This document shows positions 37,904 through 45,845 of a stretch of 64,000 bases of DNA, piece after piece (positions within the stretch are counted from its first letter, which is position 1; each line of letters begins with the position of its first letter). The stretch lies in the NCBI RefSeq assembly GCF_030643905.1, contig NZ_CP121446.1, forward strand, positions 3,106,870-3,170,869, written 5' to 3'. Both the position numbers and the translations under genes were made by a program. The notes below the pieces were generated by a model, which worked only from the letters and a program-made list of their open reading frames with translations, was not told the DNA's origin and searched no databases. Source of the stretch: Flavobacterium sp. IMCC34852 (GTDB lineage Bacteria > Bacteroidota > Bacteroidia > Flavobacteriales > Flavobacteriaceae).

Positions 37904-37931
37904 TACTGATAAAGTCTTTAAATTTGTGCCT

Positions 37932-38114
37932 ATGAACGAGCAAAATAATGAAAATAAATTAATCGAAGGCGAAGATTATTACTTAACGCCCGAAGGTTAC
38001 CGATGTTTCACCGAAAAATACCACTTAAAACGCGGCTATTGCTGCCGAAGCGGTTGCCGTCACTGTCCGTACGGATTCGATAAAAAAACAGGCACTATTA
38101 AACCAAAAAAATAA
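37932..38114 (+). CDS. Small Cys-rich DUF5522-like protein
   Basis: 60 residues counted from the ATG at 37932 (an in-frame GTG at 37926 adds two). The conserved part is EGEDYYLTPEGYRCFTEKYH, then LKRGYCCRSGCRHCPYGF, with four cysteines and one histidine that could bind a metal. It resembles DUF5522, found widely in Bacteroidota; function unknown. TAAATTTG at 37919-37926 fits a -7 box and would give an almost leaderless mRNA, but no -33 element is seen. Confidence 0.8.
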   Translation: MNEQNNENKLIEGEDYYLTPEGYRCFTEKYHLKRGYCCRSGCRHCPYGFDKKTGTIKPKK

Positions 38115-38119
38115 AATTA

Positions 38120-38180
38120 GGGCGTTACCACAAGGGTCGGGCTTTCCGCAGTACACGGTACTTGCTCCAATCCCTAACGC
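38120..38180 (+). repeat. Dispersed intergenic repeat, family A, copy 2
   Basis: A 61-bp element GGGCGTTACCACAAGGGTCG through CCAATCCCTAACGC, sharing a 31-bp identical core with 5399-5459. The outer GCGTTA/TAACGC ends are inverted relative to each other. It lies between the DUF5522-like gene and hutU and is followed by a degenerate 7-bp-type tract (AAACTCAG/AAACATAG). Confidence 0.8.
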
Positions 38181-38237
38181 AACAGCTTAGAACCAAAGAT
38201 AAAAACTCAGAAACATAGAAACTCAGCAACTAAAAAC

Positions 38238-40220
38238 ATGACTTTCCAACAACAAATACTTCAAGGAATCCCAACGGTTTTACCACAACCCAAACCCTAC
38301 GAACCCGAAATCAATCACGCGCCCAAACGCAAAGAAATATTATCCGAAGACGAGAAAAAATTAGCGCTCAAAAATGCTCTACGCTATTTCGAACCGCAAC
38401 ACCACGCTACTCTAATTCCCGAATTCAAAGCCGAACTGGAAACCTACGGTCGCATCTACATGTATCGCCTTCGCCCGGATTATAAAATGTACGCTCGTCC
38501 AATTTCGGACTATCCCGGAAAATGTGAACAGGCTAAAGCCATCATGCTCATGATTCAAAACAATTTGGATTACGCCGTGGCCCAACATCCGCATGAATTA
38601 ATTACCTACGGAGGAAACGGAGCTGTATTCCAAAACTGGGCGCAGTATCTTTTGACCATGAAATATTTGGCCGAAATGACCGAAGAACAAACTTTAGTCA
38701 TGTATTCCGGACACCCAATGGGCTTATTTCCATCGCATCCCGAAGCGCCAAGAGTGGTCGTAACTAACGGTATGGTTATCCCCAACTACTCCAAACCGGA
38801 CGATTGGGAAAAAATGAACGCACTCGGCGTTTCTCAATACGGGCAAATGACCGCCGGAAGTTATATGTACATCGGTCCGCAAGGTATTGTTCATGGAACA
38901 ACCATTACAGTACTAAACGGATTCAGAAAAATAAAAAAATCTCCTAAAGGCGGTTTATTCGTAACCTCTGGTTTAGGCGGAATGTCAGGAGCACAACCTA
39001 AAGCCGGAAACATTGCAGGTTGCGTAACCGTTTGTGCCGAAGTCAATCCAAAAATTACCCACATACGCCATACTCAAGGTTGGATTAATGAAGTTATAGA
39101 TAACATCGATGCGTTAGTCCCAAGAGTCAAAACCGCTTTAGAAAACCAAGAAGTTGTTTCTATAGCTTATTTAGGAAATGTAGTTGACGTTTGGGAACGA
39201 TTCGACCAAGAAAATTTGCATATCGATTTGGGTTCCGACCAAACTTCGCTACACAATCCTTGGGCTGGTGGTTACTATCCGATAGGTCATACTTTCGAAG
39301 AATCTAATGAGCTAATGGCAAATAATCCGGAGAAATTCAAAGAGGAAGTGCAGAAAACCTTGCGTCGTCATGCGGCAGCCATTAACAAACACACCGCCAA
39401 AGGCACTTACTTCTTTGATTACGGAAATGCATTCTTACTCGAAGCTTCTCGCGCCGGCGCTGATATTATGGCCGAAAACCACATCGATTTTAAATATCCA
39501 AGTTATGTGCAGGACATTATGGGACCAATGTGTTTTGACTACGGATTTGGGCCATTCCGTTGGGTTTGCGCTTCCGGAAATCCAGAAGATTTAGCCAAAA
39601 CCGACCAAATTGCCTGTGAGGTTTTGGAAGAAATGATGCAAAATTCACCCGAAGAAATCCAACAACAAATGGCCGACAACATCCAATGGATTAAAGGTGC
39701 ACAAGAAAATAAATTAGTGGTTGGTTCACAAGCCAGAATCCTTTACGCCGATGCAGAAGGTCGAATCAAAATCGCGGAAGCTTTCAACCAAGCGATTGCC
39801 CGTGGCGAAATTGGCTATGTTATTTTAGGTCGCGATCACCACGACGTTTCCGGAACGGATTCGCCTTATCGTGAAACTTCAAATATCTACGACGGTTCCC
39901 GTTTTACTGCCGATATGGCCATTCACAACGTTATTGGTGACAGTTTCCGCGGCGCGACTTGGGTATCCATTCACAATGGCGGTGGTGTTGGTTGGGGCGA
40001 AGTAATTAACGGCGGTTTTGGTATGGTTCTTGATGGTTCAAAAGCAGCGTCAAGACGCTTAGAATCAATGCTTTTCTGGGATGTAAACAACGGTATTTCA
40101 AGAAGAAGTTGGGCCCGAAATGAAGGTGCCATTTTCGCTATAAAAAGAGCCATGGCCACGCAACCTTTATTAAAAGTTACCATCCCTAATATAGTTGATG
40201 ATGGATTGTTAGAATTTTAG
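38238..40220 (+). CDS. hutU: Urocanate hydratase
   Basis: 660 residues, the longer Bacteroidota form of urocanase. It hydrates urocanate to imidazolonepropionate with tightly bound NAD+, the second step of histidine breakdown. Landmarks: ELITYGGNGAVFQNWAQYLL, the glycine-rich SGLGGMSGAQPKAGNIAGC, HNPWAGGYYPIG, GRDHHDVSGTDSPYRETSN and NGGGVGWGEVINGGFGM. No hutH, hutI or hutG is adjacent, so the pathway must be completed elsewhere or the enzyme is used alone. Confidence 0.96.
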   Translation: MTFQQQILQGIPTVLPQPKPYEPEINHAPKRKEILSEDEKKLALKNALRYFEPQHHATLIPEFKAELETYGRIYMYRLRPDYKMYARPISDYPGKCEQAKAIMLMIQNNLDYAVAQHPHELITYGGNGAVFQNWAQYLLTMKYLAEMTEEQTLVMYSGHPMGLFPSHPEAPRVVVTNGMVIPNYSKPDDWEKMNALGVSQYGQMTAGSYMYIGPQGIVHGTTITVLNGFRKIKKSPKGGLFVTSGLGGMSGAQPKAGNIAGCVTVCAEVNPKITHIRHTQGWINEVIDNIDALVPRVKTALENQEVVSIAYLGNVVDVWERFDQENLHIDLGSDQTSLHNPWAGGYYPIGHTFEESNELMANNPEKFKEEVQKTLRRHAAAINKHTAKGTYFFDYGNAFLLEASRAGADIMAENHIDFKYPSYVQDIMGPMCFDYGFGPFRWVCASGNPEDLAKTDQIACEVLEEMMQNSPEEIQQQMADNIQWIKGAQENKLVVGSQARILYADAEGRIKIAEAFNQAIARGEIGYVILGRDHHDVSGTDSPYRETSNIYDGSRFTADMAIHNVIGDSFRGATWVSIHNGGGVGWGEVINGGFGMVLDGSKAASRRLESMLFWDVNNGISRRSWARNEGAIFAIKRAMATQPLLKVTIPNIVDDGLLEF

Positions 40221-40305
40221 ATTATTAGACTGACTTAGACAAAATAATCGTTATGAATTCCAAATCTAACAATCTAAGAAGTCTAACAATCAAAAAAAAT
40301 GAAAT

Positions 40306-40839
40306 ATGAAAACAACTAAAATTTTACCTTTATTTTTACTTTTTGTAGTAGCCGCATGCAGTTCGGTTAGAGTGAACTCTGATTACGACAAGCAAGTAGA
40401 TTTTGCAGCCTATAAAACCTATGCTTTCCACAAAACCGGTATTGACAAAGCCGAAATTTCCGATTTAGACAAAAAGCGAATTTTGCGTTCTATTGACGAA
40501 ACTATGACTGCTAAAGGCTTTACCAAAAGTGATAATTCCGATTTATTGATTTCTTTTTTTACTAAAGAAAGAGAAGAAGTCAATGTGAACCAATTCAACG
40601 CCGGTTGGGGTTATGGCTGGGGCTGGGGTTGGAATCCTTATTTGTGGGGCGGCAATACTTCTGTTTCCCGTCATACCGAAGGCACTTTGTACATCGATAT
40701 TATTGATGCCAAGAAAAAAGAACTGATTTGGCAAGGCGAAGGCGAAGGCGTTTTAACCAAAGACACCCATAAAAAAGACGAAGTTATTAAAGAATTTGTG
40801 ACCAAAATATTAGAGCAATATCCACCGCAGAAGAAGTAG
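40306..40839 (+). CDS. DUF4136-family lipoprotein
   Basis: 177 residues with lipobox LLFVVAACSS (Cys near 18). The DUF4136 pattern is clear: YDKQVDFAAYKTYAFHKTG, then KRILRSIDETMTAKGF, DLLISFFTKEREEVNV, an aromatic Gly/Trp-rich loop GWGYGWGWGWNPYLWGG, and GTLYIDIIDAKKKELIWQGE. Role unknown; such proteins sit in the envelope. It follows hutU by 85 bp that contain octamer-type repeats; co-transcription is possible. Confidence 0.85.
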   Translation: MKTTKILPLFLLFVVAACSSVRVNSDYDKQVDFAAYKTYAFHKTGIDKAEISDLDKKRILRSIDETMTAKGFTKSDNSDLLISFFTKEREEVNVNQFNAGWGYGWGWGWNPYLWGGNTSVSRHTEGTLYIDIIDAKKKELIWQGEGEGVLTKDTHKKDEVIKEFVTKILEQYPPQKK

Positions 40840-40874
40840 GCAGTGTTCAATATTCAGTTGGCAGATTAAGATAT

Positions 40875-40906
40875 AAACCGTAACCGAGCTGTTACGGTTT
40901 TTTTTG
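40875..40906 (+). terminator. Terminator of the DUF4136 gene
   Basis: AACCGTAAC (40876-40884) and GTTACGGTT (40891-40899) form a 9-bp stem with loop CGAGCT, followed by T8. Confidence 0.9.
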
Positions 40907-41013
40907 CTGTTAACCTAGCCCATTTGAAATTAAAAGGAGGACAGCCAGTGGCTGTCAGGTAGATCACAACCACATTTAAAGTTAAAAGATTTAATAGAAA
41001 CGAAAATATATTT

Positions 41014-41094
41014 TAGCCCGGATTGTAGTGGCATCCTTTTTCTTTGCAAAAGAAAAAGATATAACGGAAAGCCGGAAACAGCTCCTAAAAATAA
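41014..41094 (+). repeat. Dispersed intergenic repeat, family B, copy 3 (best conserved)
   Basis: It begins TAGCCCGGATTGTAGTGGCA and ends CGGAAACAGCTCCTAAAAAT. Its middle is a hairpin of CTTTTTCTTT with AAAGAAAAAG. Copies at 24410 and 12422 share the ends. From memory, this sequence type is common between Flavobacterium genes. Confidence 0.8.
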
Positions 41095-41178
41095 ATCTGT
41101 TCAAAGTTTTTTTATGATTTTTATCACAGTTGTTTGTCCTAAGATTTGTAAATTTACGAACACAACAAAACCAGATTT

Positions 41179-42942
41179 ATGGAAGCCCATTTTGAAAGCA
41201 ACCCTTTGATTGACAGATTACCCAAGCACTTAAAGCAGTTTATCAAACCGCAGGATTACGACGATTACACTCCGATTAATCAGGCTGTTTGGCGTTATGT
41301 GATGCGTAAAAATGTGGATTATCTTTCAAAAGTTGCCCACGAATCCTACCTCGAAGGCTTGAAAAAAACCGGATTGGAAGTGGATAATATTCCGAACATG
41401 TATGGCATGAACCGTATTTTGAAAGAAATCGGTTGGGCTGCCGTAGCTGTAGACGGATTTATACCGCCCAATGCTTTTATGGAATTCCAGGCTTACAATG
41501 TTTTAGTAATTGCTTCCGACATTCGTCAGTTAGAACACATTGAATACACTCCGGCTCCGGACATCATTCACGAAGGTGCCGGCCACGCTCCTATCATTGC
41601 CAATCCGGAATATGCGGAATATTTGCGCCGTTTTGGAGAAATTGGTTGCAAAGCCATTTCGTCTTCGCGCGATTATGAAATGTATGAAGCGATTCGTTTG
41701 CTATCTATCCTAAAAGAAGCGGAAGGCACACCTGAAGAAGAAATCAAGAAAGCCGAAGACCAAGTCGAATTTCTGCAAAACAATATGGGAGAACTCTCTG
41801 AAATGTCCCGCATCAGAAACTTGCATTGGTGGACAGTGGAATATGGCTTAATCGGAACTATTGAAAACCCAAAAATATATGGTGCAGGATTGCTTTCTTC
41901 CATTGGAGAAAGTGCTTGGTGCATGACGGATAACGTAAAGAAAATCCCTTATGACATTTCAGCGGCAGATCAAAGTTTTGACATCACCAAACCGCAACCA
42001 CAGTTGTATGTAACTCCAGATTTTGCTCATTTGAGTTTGGTTTTAGAAGAGTTTGCCAACACCATGGCTTTGCGCACCGGTGGCTTATCGGGGATTCAAA
42101 AGTTGATTAATTCTAAAGCTTTAGGAACTATAGAGCTAAGTACAGGAATTCAGATTTCTGGTTTGTTTACCAACGTAATTGAACACGAAGGCAAACCGGT
42201 TTATGTTCAAACTACCGGCAAAACCGCTTTGTCTTACCGCGAAAAAGAATTGGTAGGTCACGGAACACAATACCACGCCGAAGGATTTGGTTCTCCGATT
42301 GGAAAACTCAAAGGCATCAACTTAGCGATTGAAGATATGAGTCCGAGAGATTTGAGAGCGTATGATATTTATGAGGCTGAAAAAGTGACTTTAGAGTTTG
42401 AAGGAAATGTTACCGTTACCGGAGAAATCATTACCGGTTCGAGAAATTTGCAAGGCGAAATTATCATCATCAGTTTTAAAAACTGTACGGTAACCCACAA
42501 CGACACCATATTATTCCAACCGGAATGGGGAACTTATGATATGGCTGTGGGTAAAAAAGTGATTTCCGCTTTTTCAGGTCCGGCCGACGTAAATAGTTTT
42601 GACATGATTAACCACGTACCGTCAAGTCACACGATTAAAGCCAAAAAATCGGCAGAACGAGAAGAATTAGAAGGCTTGTACCTCAACATCCGGAACATCC
42701 GCGAAGGCAAACCTGCAGTGATTTCTATTGAAAATACTTTTGATTTAGTCCAAAGCAAACATCCGAAAGATTGGTTGCTTTCTTTAGAAATAGCAGAACT
42801 TTGTGATAAAACCGGGAACACCGAACTCTTGCATAACGTTTTAATTCATTTGGAAAAACTCAAACAAAACCGTCCAGAAATTGCGCATTTGATTTCGGGT
42901 GGATTGGGCTTGTTTTTGGAAAAAGTAAGTTTACCGCACTAA
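41179..42942 (+). CDS. Aromatic amino acid hydroxylase (phenylalanine 4-monooxygenase-like)
   Basis: 587 residues. The N-terminal half is the non-heme-iron, pterin-dependent hydroxylase domain, with iron-ligand motif HEGAGHAPIIANPEYAEY (His131 and His136). The C-terminal ~300 residues are an extra domain (VTVTGEIITGSRNLQGEIII, FQPEWGTYDMAVGKK) seen in the long Bacteroidota form, from memory. It should oxidise phenylalanine to tyrosine using tetrahydropterin and O2. It lies alone between hutU/DUF4136 and a rhodanese, and may contribute to amino-acid breakdown. Confidence 0.9.
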   Translation: MEAHFESNPLIDRLPKHLKQFIKPQDYDDYTPINQAVWRYVMRKNVDYLSKVAHESYLEGLKKTGLEVDNIPNMYGMNRILKEIGWAAVAVDGFIPPNAFMEFQAYNVLVIASDIRQLEHIEYTPAPDIIHEGAGHAPIIANPEYAEYLRRFGEIGCKAISSSRDYEMYEAIRLLSILKEAEGTPEEEIKKAEDQVEFLQNNMGELSEMSRIRNLHWWTVEYGLIGTIENPKIYGAGLLSSIGESAWCMTDNVKKIPYDISAADQSFDITKPQPQLYVTPDFAHLSLVLEEFANTMALRTGGLSGIQKLINSKALGTIELSTGIQISGLFTNVIEHEGKPVYVQTTGKTALSYREKELVGHGTQYHAEGFGSPIGKLKGINLAIEDMSPRDLRAYDIYEAEKVTLEFEGNVTVTGEIITGSRNLQGEIIIISFKNCTVTHNDTILFQPEWGTYDMAVGKKVISAFSGPADVNSFDMINHVPSSHTIKAKKSAEREELEGLYLNIRNIREGKPAVISIENTFDLVQSKHPKDWLLSLEIAELCDKTGNTELLHNVLIHLEKLKQNRPEIAHLISGGLGLFLEKVSLPH

Positions 42943-42979
42943 TGTAACCTTTGTTACTGCGAGCCAATCCATTACCCAA

Positions 42980-42987
42980 TATCTTTG
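42980..42987 (+). promoter_or_regulatory. -7 box of the rhodanese gene
   Basis: TATCTTTG matches TAnnTTTG exactly and lies 17 nt before the ATG at 43005. No TTG occurs at the usual distance (the nearest is 26 nt upstream), so the -33 element is weak. Confidence 0.6.
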
Positions 42988-43004
42988 CTGAAAAAATTAC
43001 AATT

Positions 43005-43313
43005 ATGGGATTATTAGACATGTTAGGTTTAGGCAGTAAATCTGAAAGCATAAAAGATTTTATAAACAAAGGCGCTGTTATTATTGATGTAAGAACCGTT
43101 GGTGAATTCAGAGATGGACACATCAAAGGCTCTAAAAATATTCCGTTAGATACCATTAACGGCAAAGTAAACGAAATCAAAAAACTAGACAAACCGGTAA
43201 TCGTTTGTTGTCGCTCCGGTATGAGAAGTGCTCAAGCGGCTTCTGTTTTAAAATCAGCAGGCATCGAAGTAATTAATGGTGGTGGTTGGCAAAGTTTGGA
43301 AGGTAAGTTATAA
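43005..43313 (+). CDS. Single-domain rhodanese
   Basis: 102 residues counted from ATG 43005. The frame is open to 42951, but those residues lie in the promoter. The rhodanese fold is complete: AVIIDVRTVGEFRDGHIKGS, NIPLDTI, and the active-site loop VIVCCRSGMRSAQAA, with the catalytic Cys in CRSGMRS. It transfers sulfane sulfur (for example thiosulfate to cyanide or a thiol). No signal peptide, so cytoplasmic. Physiological acceptor unknown. Confidence 0.93.
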   Translation: MGLLDMLGLGSKSESIKDFINKGAVIIDVRTVGEFRDGHIKGSKNIPLDTINGKVNEIKKLDKPVIVCCRSGMRSAQAASVLKSAGIEVINGGGWQSLEGKL

Positions 43314-43314
43314 T

Positions 43315-43344
43315 AAAAAAGTCCCGAAAATTCGGGACTTTTTT
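43315..43344. terminator. Bidirectional terminator between the rhodanese and 43343 genes
   Basis: A 14-bp stem, AAAAAAGTCCCGAA (43315-43328) with TTCGGGACTTTTTT (43331-43344), with T-runs on both strands. It overlaps the stop of the convergent gene by two bases. Confidence 0.92.
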
Positions 43345-44944
43345 ATTTATTCCACTTCTTTGTATAATTTTCTATTGAATAACTATGGTTCATATACATA
43401 TCCCATAGCATTAAATTAAACTCTTTGTAATATTCTTCTTTTTTTGTAGGATCCATTTTAAAATTAGCCAGCACCAGTTCTGCATCTTCATAGTCAGATA
43501 ATTTATAGCCTTTTAAATTCCATGCACCAGCCATTTTATAGTTTAAGGCGCCATTGTAATCACCTAATTCGGCTGCTTTTTTAAAATATTCCAAGCATTT
43601 TATTTTATCTTCTTTGATAATCCCGGCGGCAATCATTAGGCCATACATATTTAAAGCTGATGGCTCATTTAACTTTGCACATGCTGTTATAATTTCTTTT
43701 GCATTGTAGTTAAAATCACTGCTTTTTATTTTAAAGCCGTCACTTTTTTTGTAACGATGACAACCATCACAACTCAATTTTTCGCAATTCCCTAGATATC
43801 TTTCACACTCATCAACCGTATTTTCAATGAAGCCTAAATATTTTAATAATTTAAAAACTGAAATATCTTGTCTTTTGGCATAATACATCCAATCTTCGGC
43901 TTCAAATTTTCGGAGTTCTCCTCCATCGTCACCATAAAAATTTAAATAGAGATAATAGTTTGGTTTTCGGGCGTAAGCATTTTTAGAAAAAGGAGACACA
44001 CATTGAACATTTAATTGTTTCAGAGCATAACCTTGGGCTTCTTGCGGATTAGATTTTGAATTTGCACGTTGTGCTAAACGAACAAAAGGAGTATTTTCAG
44101 TAGTTATAATTTCATTCACTTTCATCGTCAATGCCGGATACTTTTTTTCTAATTCTAAATATTTATCCAAAAAAAGATTGTCTTCTTTATAAAAACTTAA
44201 ATGAATATAAGTATTGAAGTGTACTCCTTCTTTTTCATCATGGAAACCATTAAAAAAGACAGGGATTAATTGGGTTAAAATGAGTTGATCCACTTCTTCT
44301 GCTTTCTCGGGAAAACGTTGTTGGAGTTTTTCAAAATTTTTCAAGGCAGAAACGGGATAGAATGTCGATTTTAAAGCATAGTAAATTAGTTCATCATATG
44401 TTGCTGTGCTTTCTTTCTCAGAAAACAGAGATACATAATTGGCATAATTCAATACCGCATCTTTAATTTTTTGTCGGGAACTACTGTAATGCGGATCTGA
44501 TTTTGAATCTCCTTCTCCTAATGCTTCTCGAAGAGCTGCATGAATTTCACCCGGAGACAATGGGTCTTCACTCAATAATGACCTGTAATATTTATAAACC
44601 TGATAATATTCTTGCCAATCTGCTTTTTGCTGTTGTTCTTTCTCTAATCGTTCTCTTTTTTCTTTTTCTGCTTTGGCTTGTTCCGCTGCGGCTTTTTCAG
44701 CTCTTTCTCGAGCCGTTTTTTCATACGAGTAATTATTTCCGTTTCCATAATTTCCCTTAACACCTGAACCCGAATTTGAATTTGAATTCATATTGGCTCT
44801 ATGTGCCGCATCATTTTGATTCATTCGGTCTTGACGCATTTGTTCAAGTCGATAAGCATCAGGTTTGTGGTAAGCATCACCGTATTGAGCTTTTGAGGTA
44901 AACGAAATTAGAACTAGGAGAACTAGCAAAAAGTACTTTCTCAT
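43343..44944 (-). CDS. Secreted protein with charged coiled coil and Sel1-like repeat
   Basis: 533 residues with signal peptide MRKYFLLVLLVLISFTSKAQ. An Asn/Ser/Gly-rich linker (about 45-75) precedes a strongly charged Ala/Glu/Lys coiled coil (about 78-110). A long helical body follows, with a CxxC-type segment CEKLSCDGCHRY near 400 and a Sel1-like repeat (AAGIIKEDKIKCLEYFKKAA) near 450-470. It starts 7 nt after the response-regulator stop, so the two are co-transcribed. Not otherwise recognised. A periplasmic partner or effector of the two-component system is possible. Confidence 0.72.
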   Translation of the reverse strand: MRKYFLLVLLVLISFTSKAQYGDAYHKPDAYRLEQMRQDRMNQNDAAHRANMNSNSNSGSGVKGNYGNGNNYSYEKTARERAEKAAAEQAKAEKEKRERLEKEQQQKADWQEYYQVYKYYRSLLSEDPLSPGEIHAALREALGEGDSKSDPHYSSSRQKIKDAVLNYANYVSLFSEKESTATYDELIYYALKSTFYPVSALKNFEKLQQRFPEKAEEVDQLILTQLIPVFFNGFHDEKEGVHFNTYIHLSFYKEDNLFLDKYLELEKKYPALTMKVNEIITTENTPFVRLAQRANSKSNPQEAQGYALKQLNVQCVSPFSKNAYARKPNYYLYLNFYGDDGGELRKFEAEDWMYYAKRQDISVFKLLKYLGFIENTVDECERYLGNCEKLSCDGCHRYKKSDGFKIKSSDFNYNAKEIITACAKLNEPSALNMYGLMIAAGIIKEDKIKCLEYFKKAAELGDYNGALNYKMAGAWNLKGYKLSDYEDAELVLANFKMDPTKKEEYYKEFNLMLWDMYMNHSYSIENYTKKWNK

Positions 44945-44951
44945 AAAAAAA

Positions 44952-45599
44952 TTAAATCAAATTGTTATTCTTGGCTTTTTGAATGGCCTCGAGTTTATTG
45001 TGCACCTGCAATTTGGTATAAATATTCTCAATGTGTTTTCTGACTGTAGAAGGTGACAAAAATAAATTGTCGGCTATGACGTTGTAATTTAAACCTTTGC
45101 TGAGTTGTTCAAGCACTTCAACTTCTCTTGTGGTCAGCTTGATTTCCTCATCGCATTTTTCTTCAAAATTCACCGGATTTCTGAGCAATTTCAAAGTTTT
45201 CAAAGCGATGGAAGGATTCATTGCAGCGCCGCCATTTAAAGTTTCTATGATGCCCTGGTGGAGTTCTTTGGGGTTGACTTCTTTAAGCAAATAACCATCG
45301 GCACCGGCTTTGATGGCATTGAAAATATTTTCATCATTATCAAAAACGGTCAGCATGATGATTTTGATTTGCGGGTATTTCGATTTAATGATTTTAGTCG
45401 CCTCAATTCCGTTACAAACGGGCATTTCGATATCCATCAAGATTAAATCGATACACTTATTGGCTTCTAATTTTTTCTGTAAATCATTGCCGTCAATGGC
45501 AGTGAATTTTAAAACCATATCGTCAAAAAAAGACAACTTTTCGGCTACGGCTTTTTGCAAAAAAACATTATCGTCTACTATGGCTATTTTGGTGGACAT
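44952..45599 (-). CDS. LuxR/NarL-type response regulator
   Basis: 215 residues. The receiver domain (1-120) has the acidic pair DD (9-10), phospho-acceptor Asp56 in LILMDIEMP and the conserved Lys in GYLLKEV. The C-terminal LuxR-type HTH (about 150-212) has LTTREVEVLEQLSKGLNYNV and LFLSPSTVRKHIENIYTKL. It should be phosphorylated by the two upstream histidine kinases. CAAATTTG (45617-45624), a one-mismatch -7 box, lies 17 nt before the ATG. I infer that it binds the 18-bp palindromes at 45801, 50090, 50718 and 54537. Confidence 0.93.
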   Translation of the reverse strand: MSTKIAIVDDNVFLQKAVAEKLSFFDDMVLKFTAIDGNDLQKKLEANKCIDLILMDIEMPVCNGIEATKIIKSKYPQIKIIMLTVFDNDENIFNAIKAGADGYLLKEVNPKELHQGIIETLNGGAAMNPSIALKTLKLLRNPVNFEEKCDEEIKLTTREVEVLEQLSKGLNYNVIADNLFLSPSTVRKHIENIYTKLQVHNKLEAIQKAKNNNLI

Positions 45600-45656
45600 G
45601 GCTAAAAATTATATAACAAATTTGACTCTTTTTTTTGAGGTAACATACTGATTTAC

Positions 45657-45714
45657 AAAAAAAGTCCTTTTCAAAATGTGATTTAGCTTGAATAAACCCC
45701 AAAATGAAAAGGAC
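45657..45714 (-). terminator. Terminator-like hairpin upstream of the response regulator
   Basis: GTCCTTTTCA/TGAAAAGGAC forms a 10-bp stem with a ~30-nt loop, followed on the minus strand by T7. No annotated gene ends here, so it is expected to stop a short transcript or attenuate transcription into the regulator gene. Confidence 0.7.
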
Positions 45715-45766
45715 AACAATAAAAACAACCTAAGTGTTTTTTCTGTAAAAATCAATACCACTTGAT
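45657..45766 (-). ncRNA. Candidate ~110-nt small RNA between kinase and regulator genes
   Basis: The minus strand has a palindromic operator (45818-45801), 22 nt, a -7-like box CAAATTTG (45778-45771), then about 50 nt of unstructured sequence. A stem GTCCTTTTCA (45714-45705) / TGAAAAGGAC (45673-45664) follows, with seven T after it. That is promoter and terminator geometry around about 110 nt with no ATG. A frame using GTG or TTG runs through it (a hydrophobic ~50-residue peptide ending at 45609) but would cross the hairpin. Alternatively it is an attenuated leader of the regulator gene. Confidence 0.45.
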
Positions 45767-45770
45767 TAGC

Positions 45771-45818
45771 CAAATTTGACCAAATATTTTGATAAAAAAA
45801 ATACGTCAAATGACGTAT
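45771..45818 (-). promoter_or_regulatory. Operator a and -7 box (upstream of candidate sRNA)
   Basis: The perfect 18-bp palindrome ATACGTCA-TT-TGACGTAT (45818-45801 on the minus strand), a 22-nt spacer, then CAAATTTG (45778-45771; 5 of 6 fixed positions of TAnnTTTG). The same palindrome is the stem of the HK1 terminator. It is one of four copies with the same spacing. Confidence 0.6.
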
Positions 45819-45822
45819 TTTT
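45791..45822 (-). terminator. Terminator of the kinase operon (overlaps operator a)
   Basis: AAAAATACGTCA and TGACGTATTTTT form a 12-bp stem with a 2-nt centre (45797-45822). On the minus strand the T-run continues to 45794. It lies 24 nt after the HK1 stop. Confidence 0.85.
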
Positions 45823-45845
45823 ATCGGAGTGGTATATTGAAAAAG

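Larger units (their letters stand above)
40840..41178. other. 339-bp intergenic region holding a terminator, a palindrome and a repeat
   Basis: From left to right: a short heptamer tract (GTGTTCA, ATATTCA; about 40843-40856), a terminator (40875-40906), a perfect palindrome GACAGCCA-G-TGGCTGTC (40940-40956), and a family B repeat (41014-41094). The weak box AAGATTTG just before the hydroxylase gene could be its -7 element. No open frame is seen. Confidence 0.7.

Noticed and set aside
45609..45809. 66-residue open frame between HK1 and the regulator
   Set aside because: It has only TTG/GTG starts, begins inside operator a and runs through a terminator-like hairpin. It is kept only as an alternative to the sRNA model.
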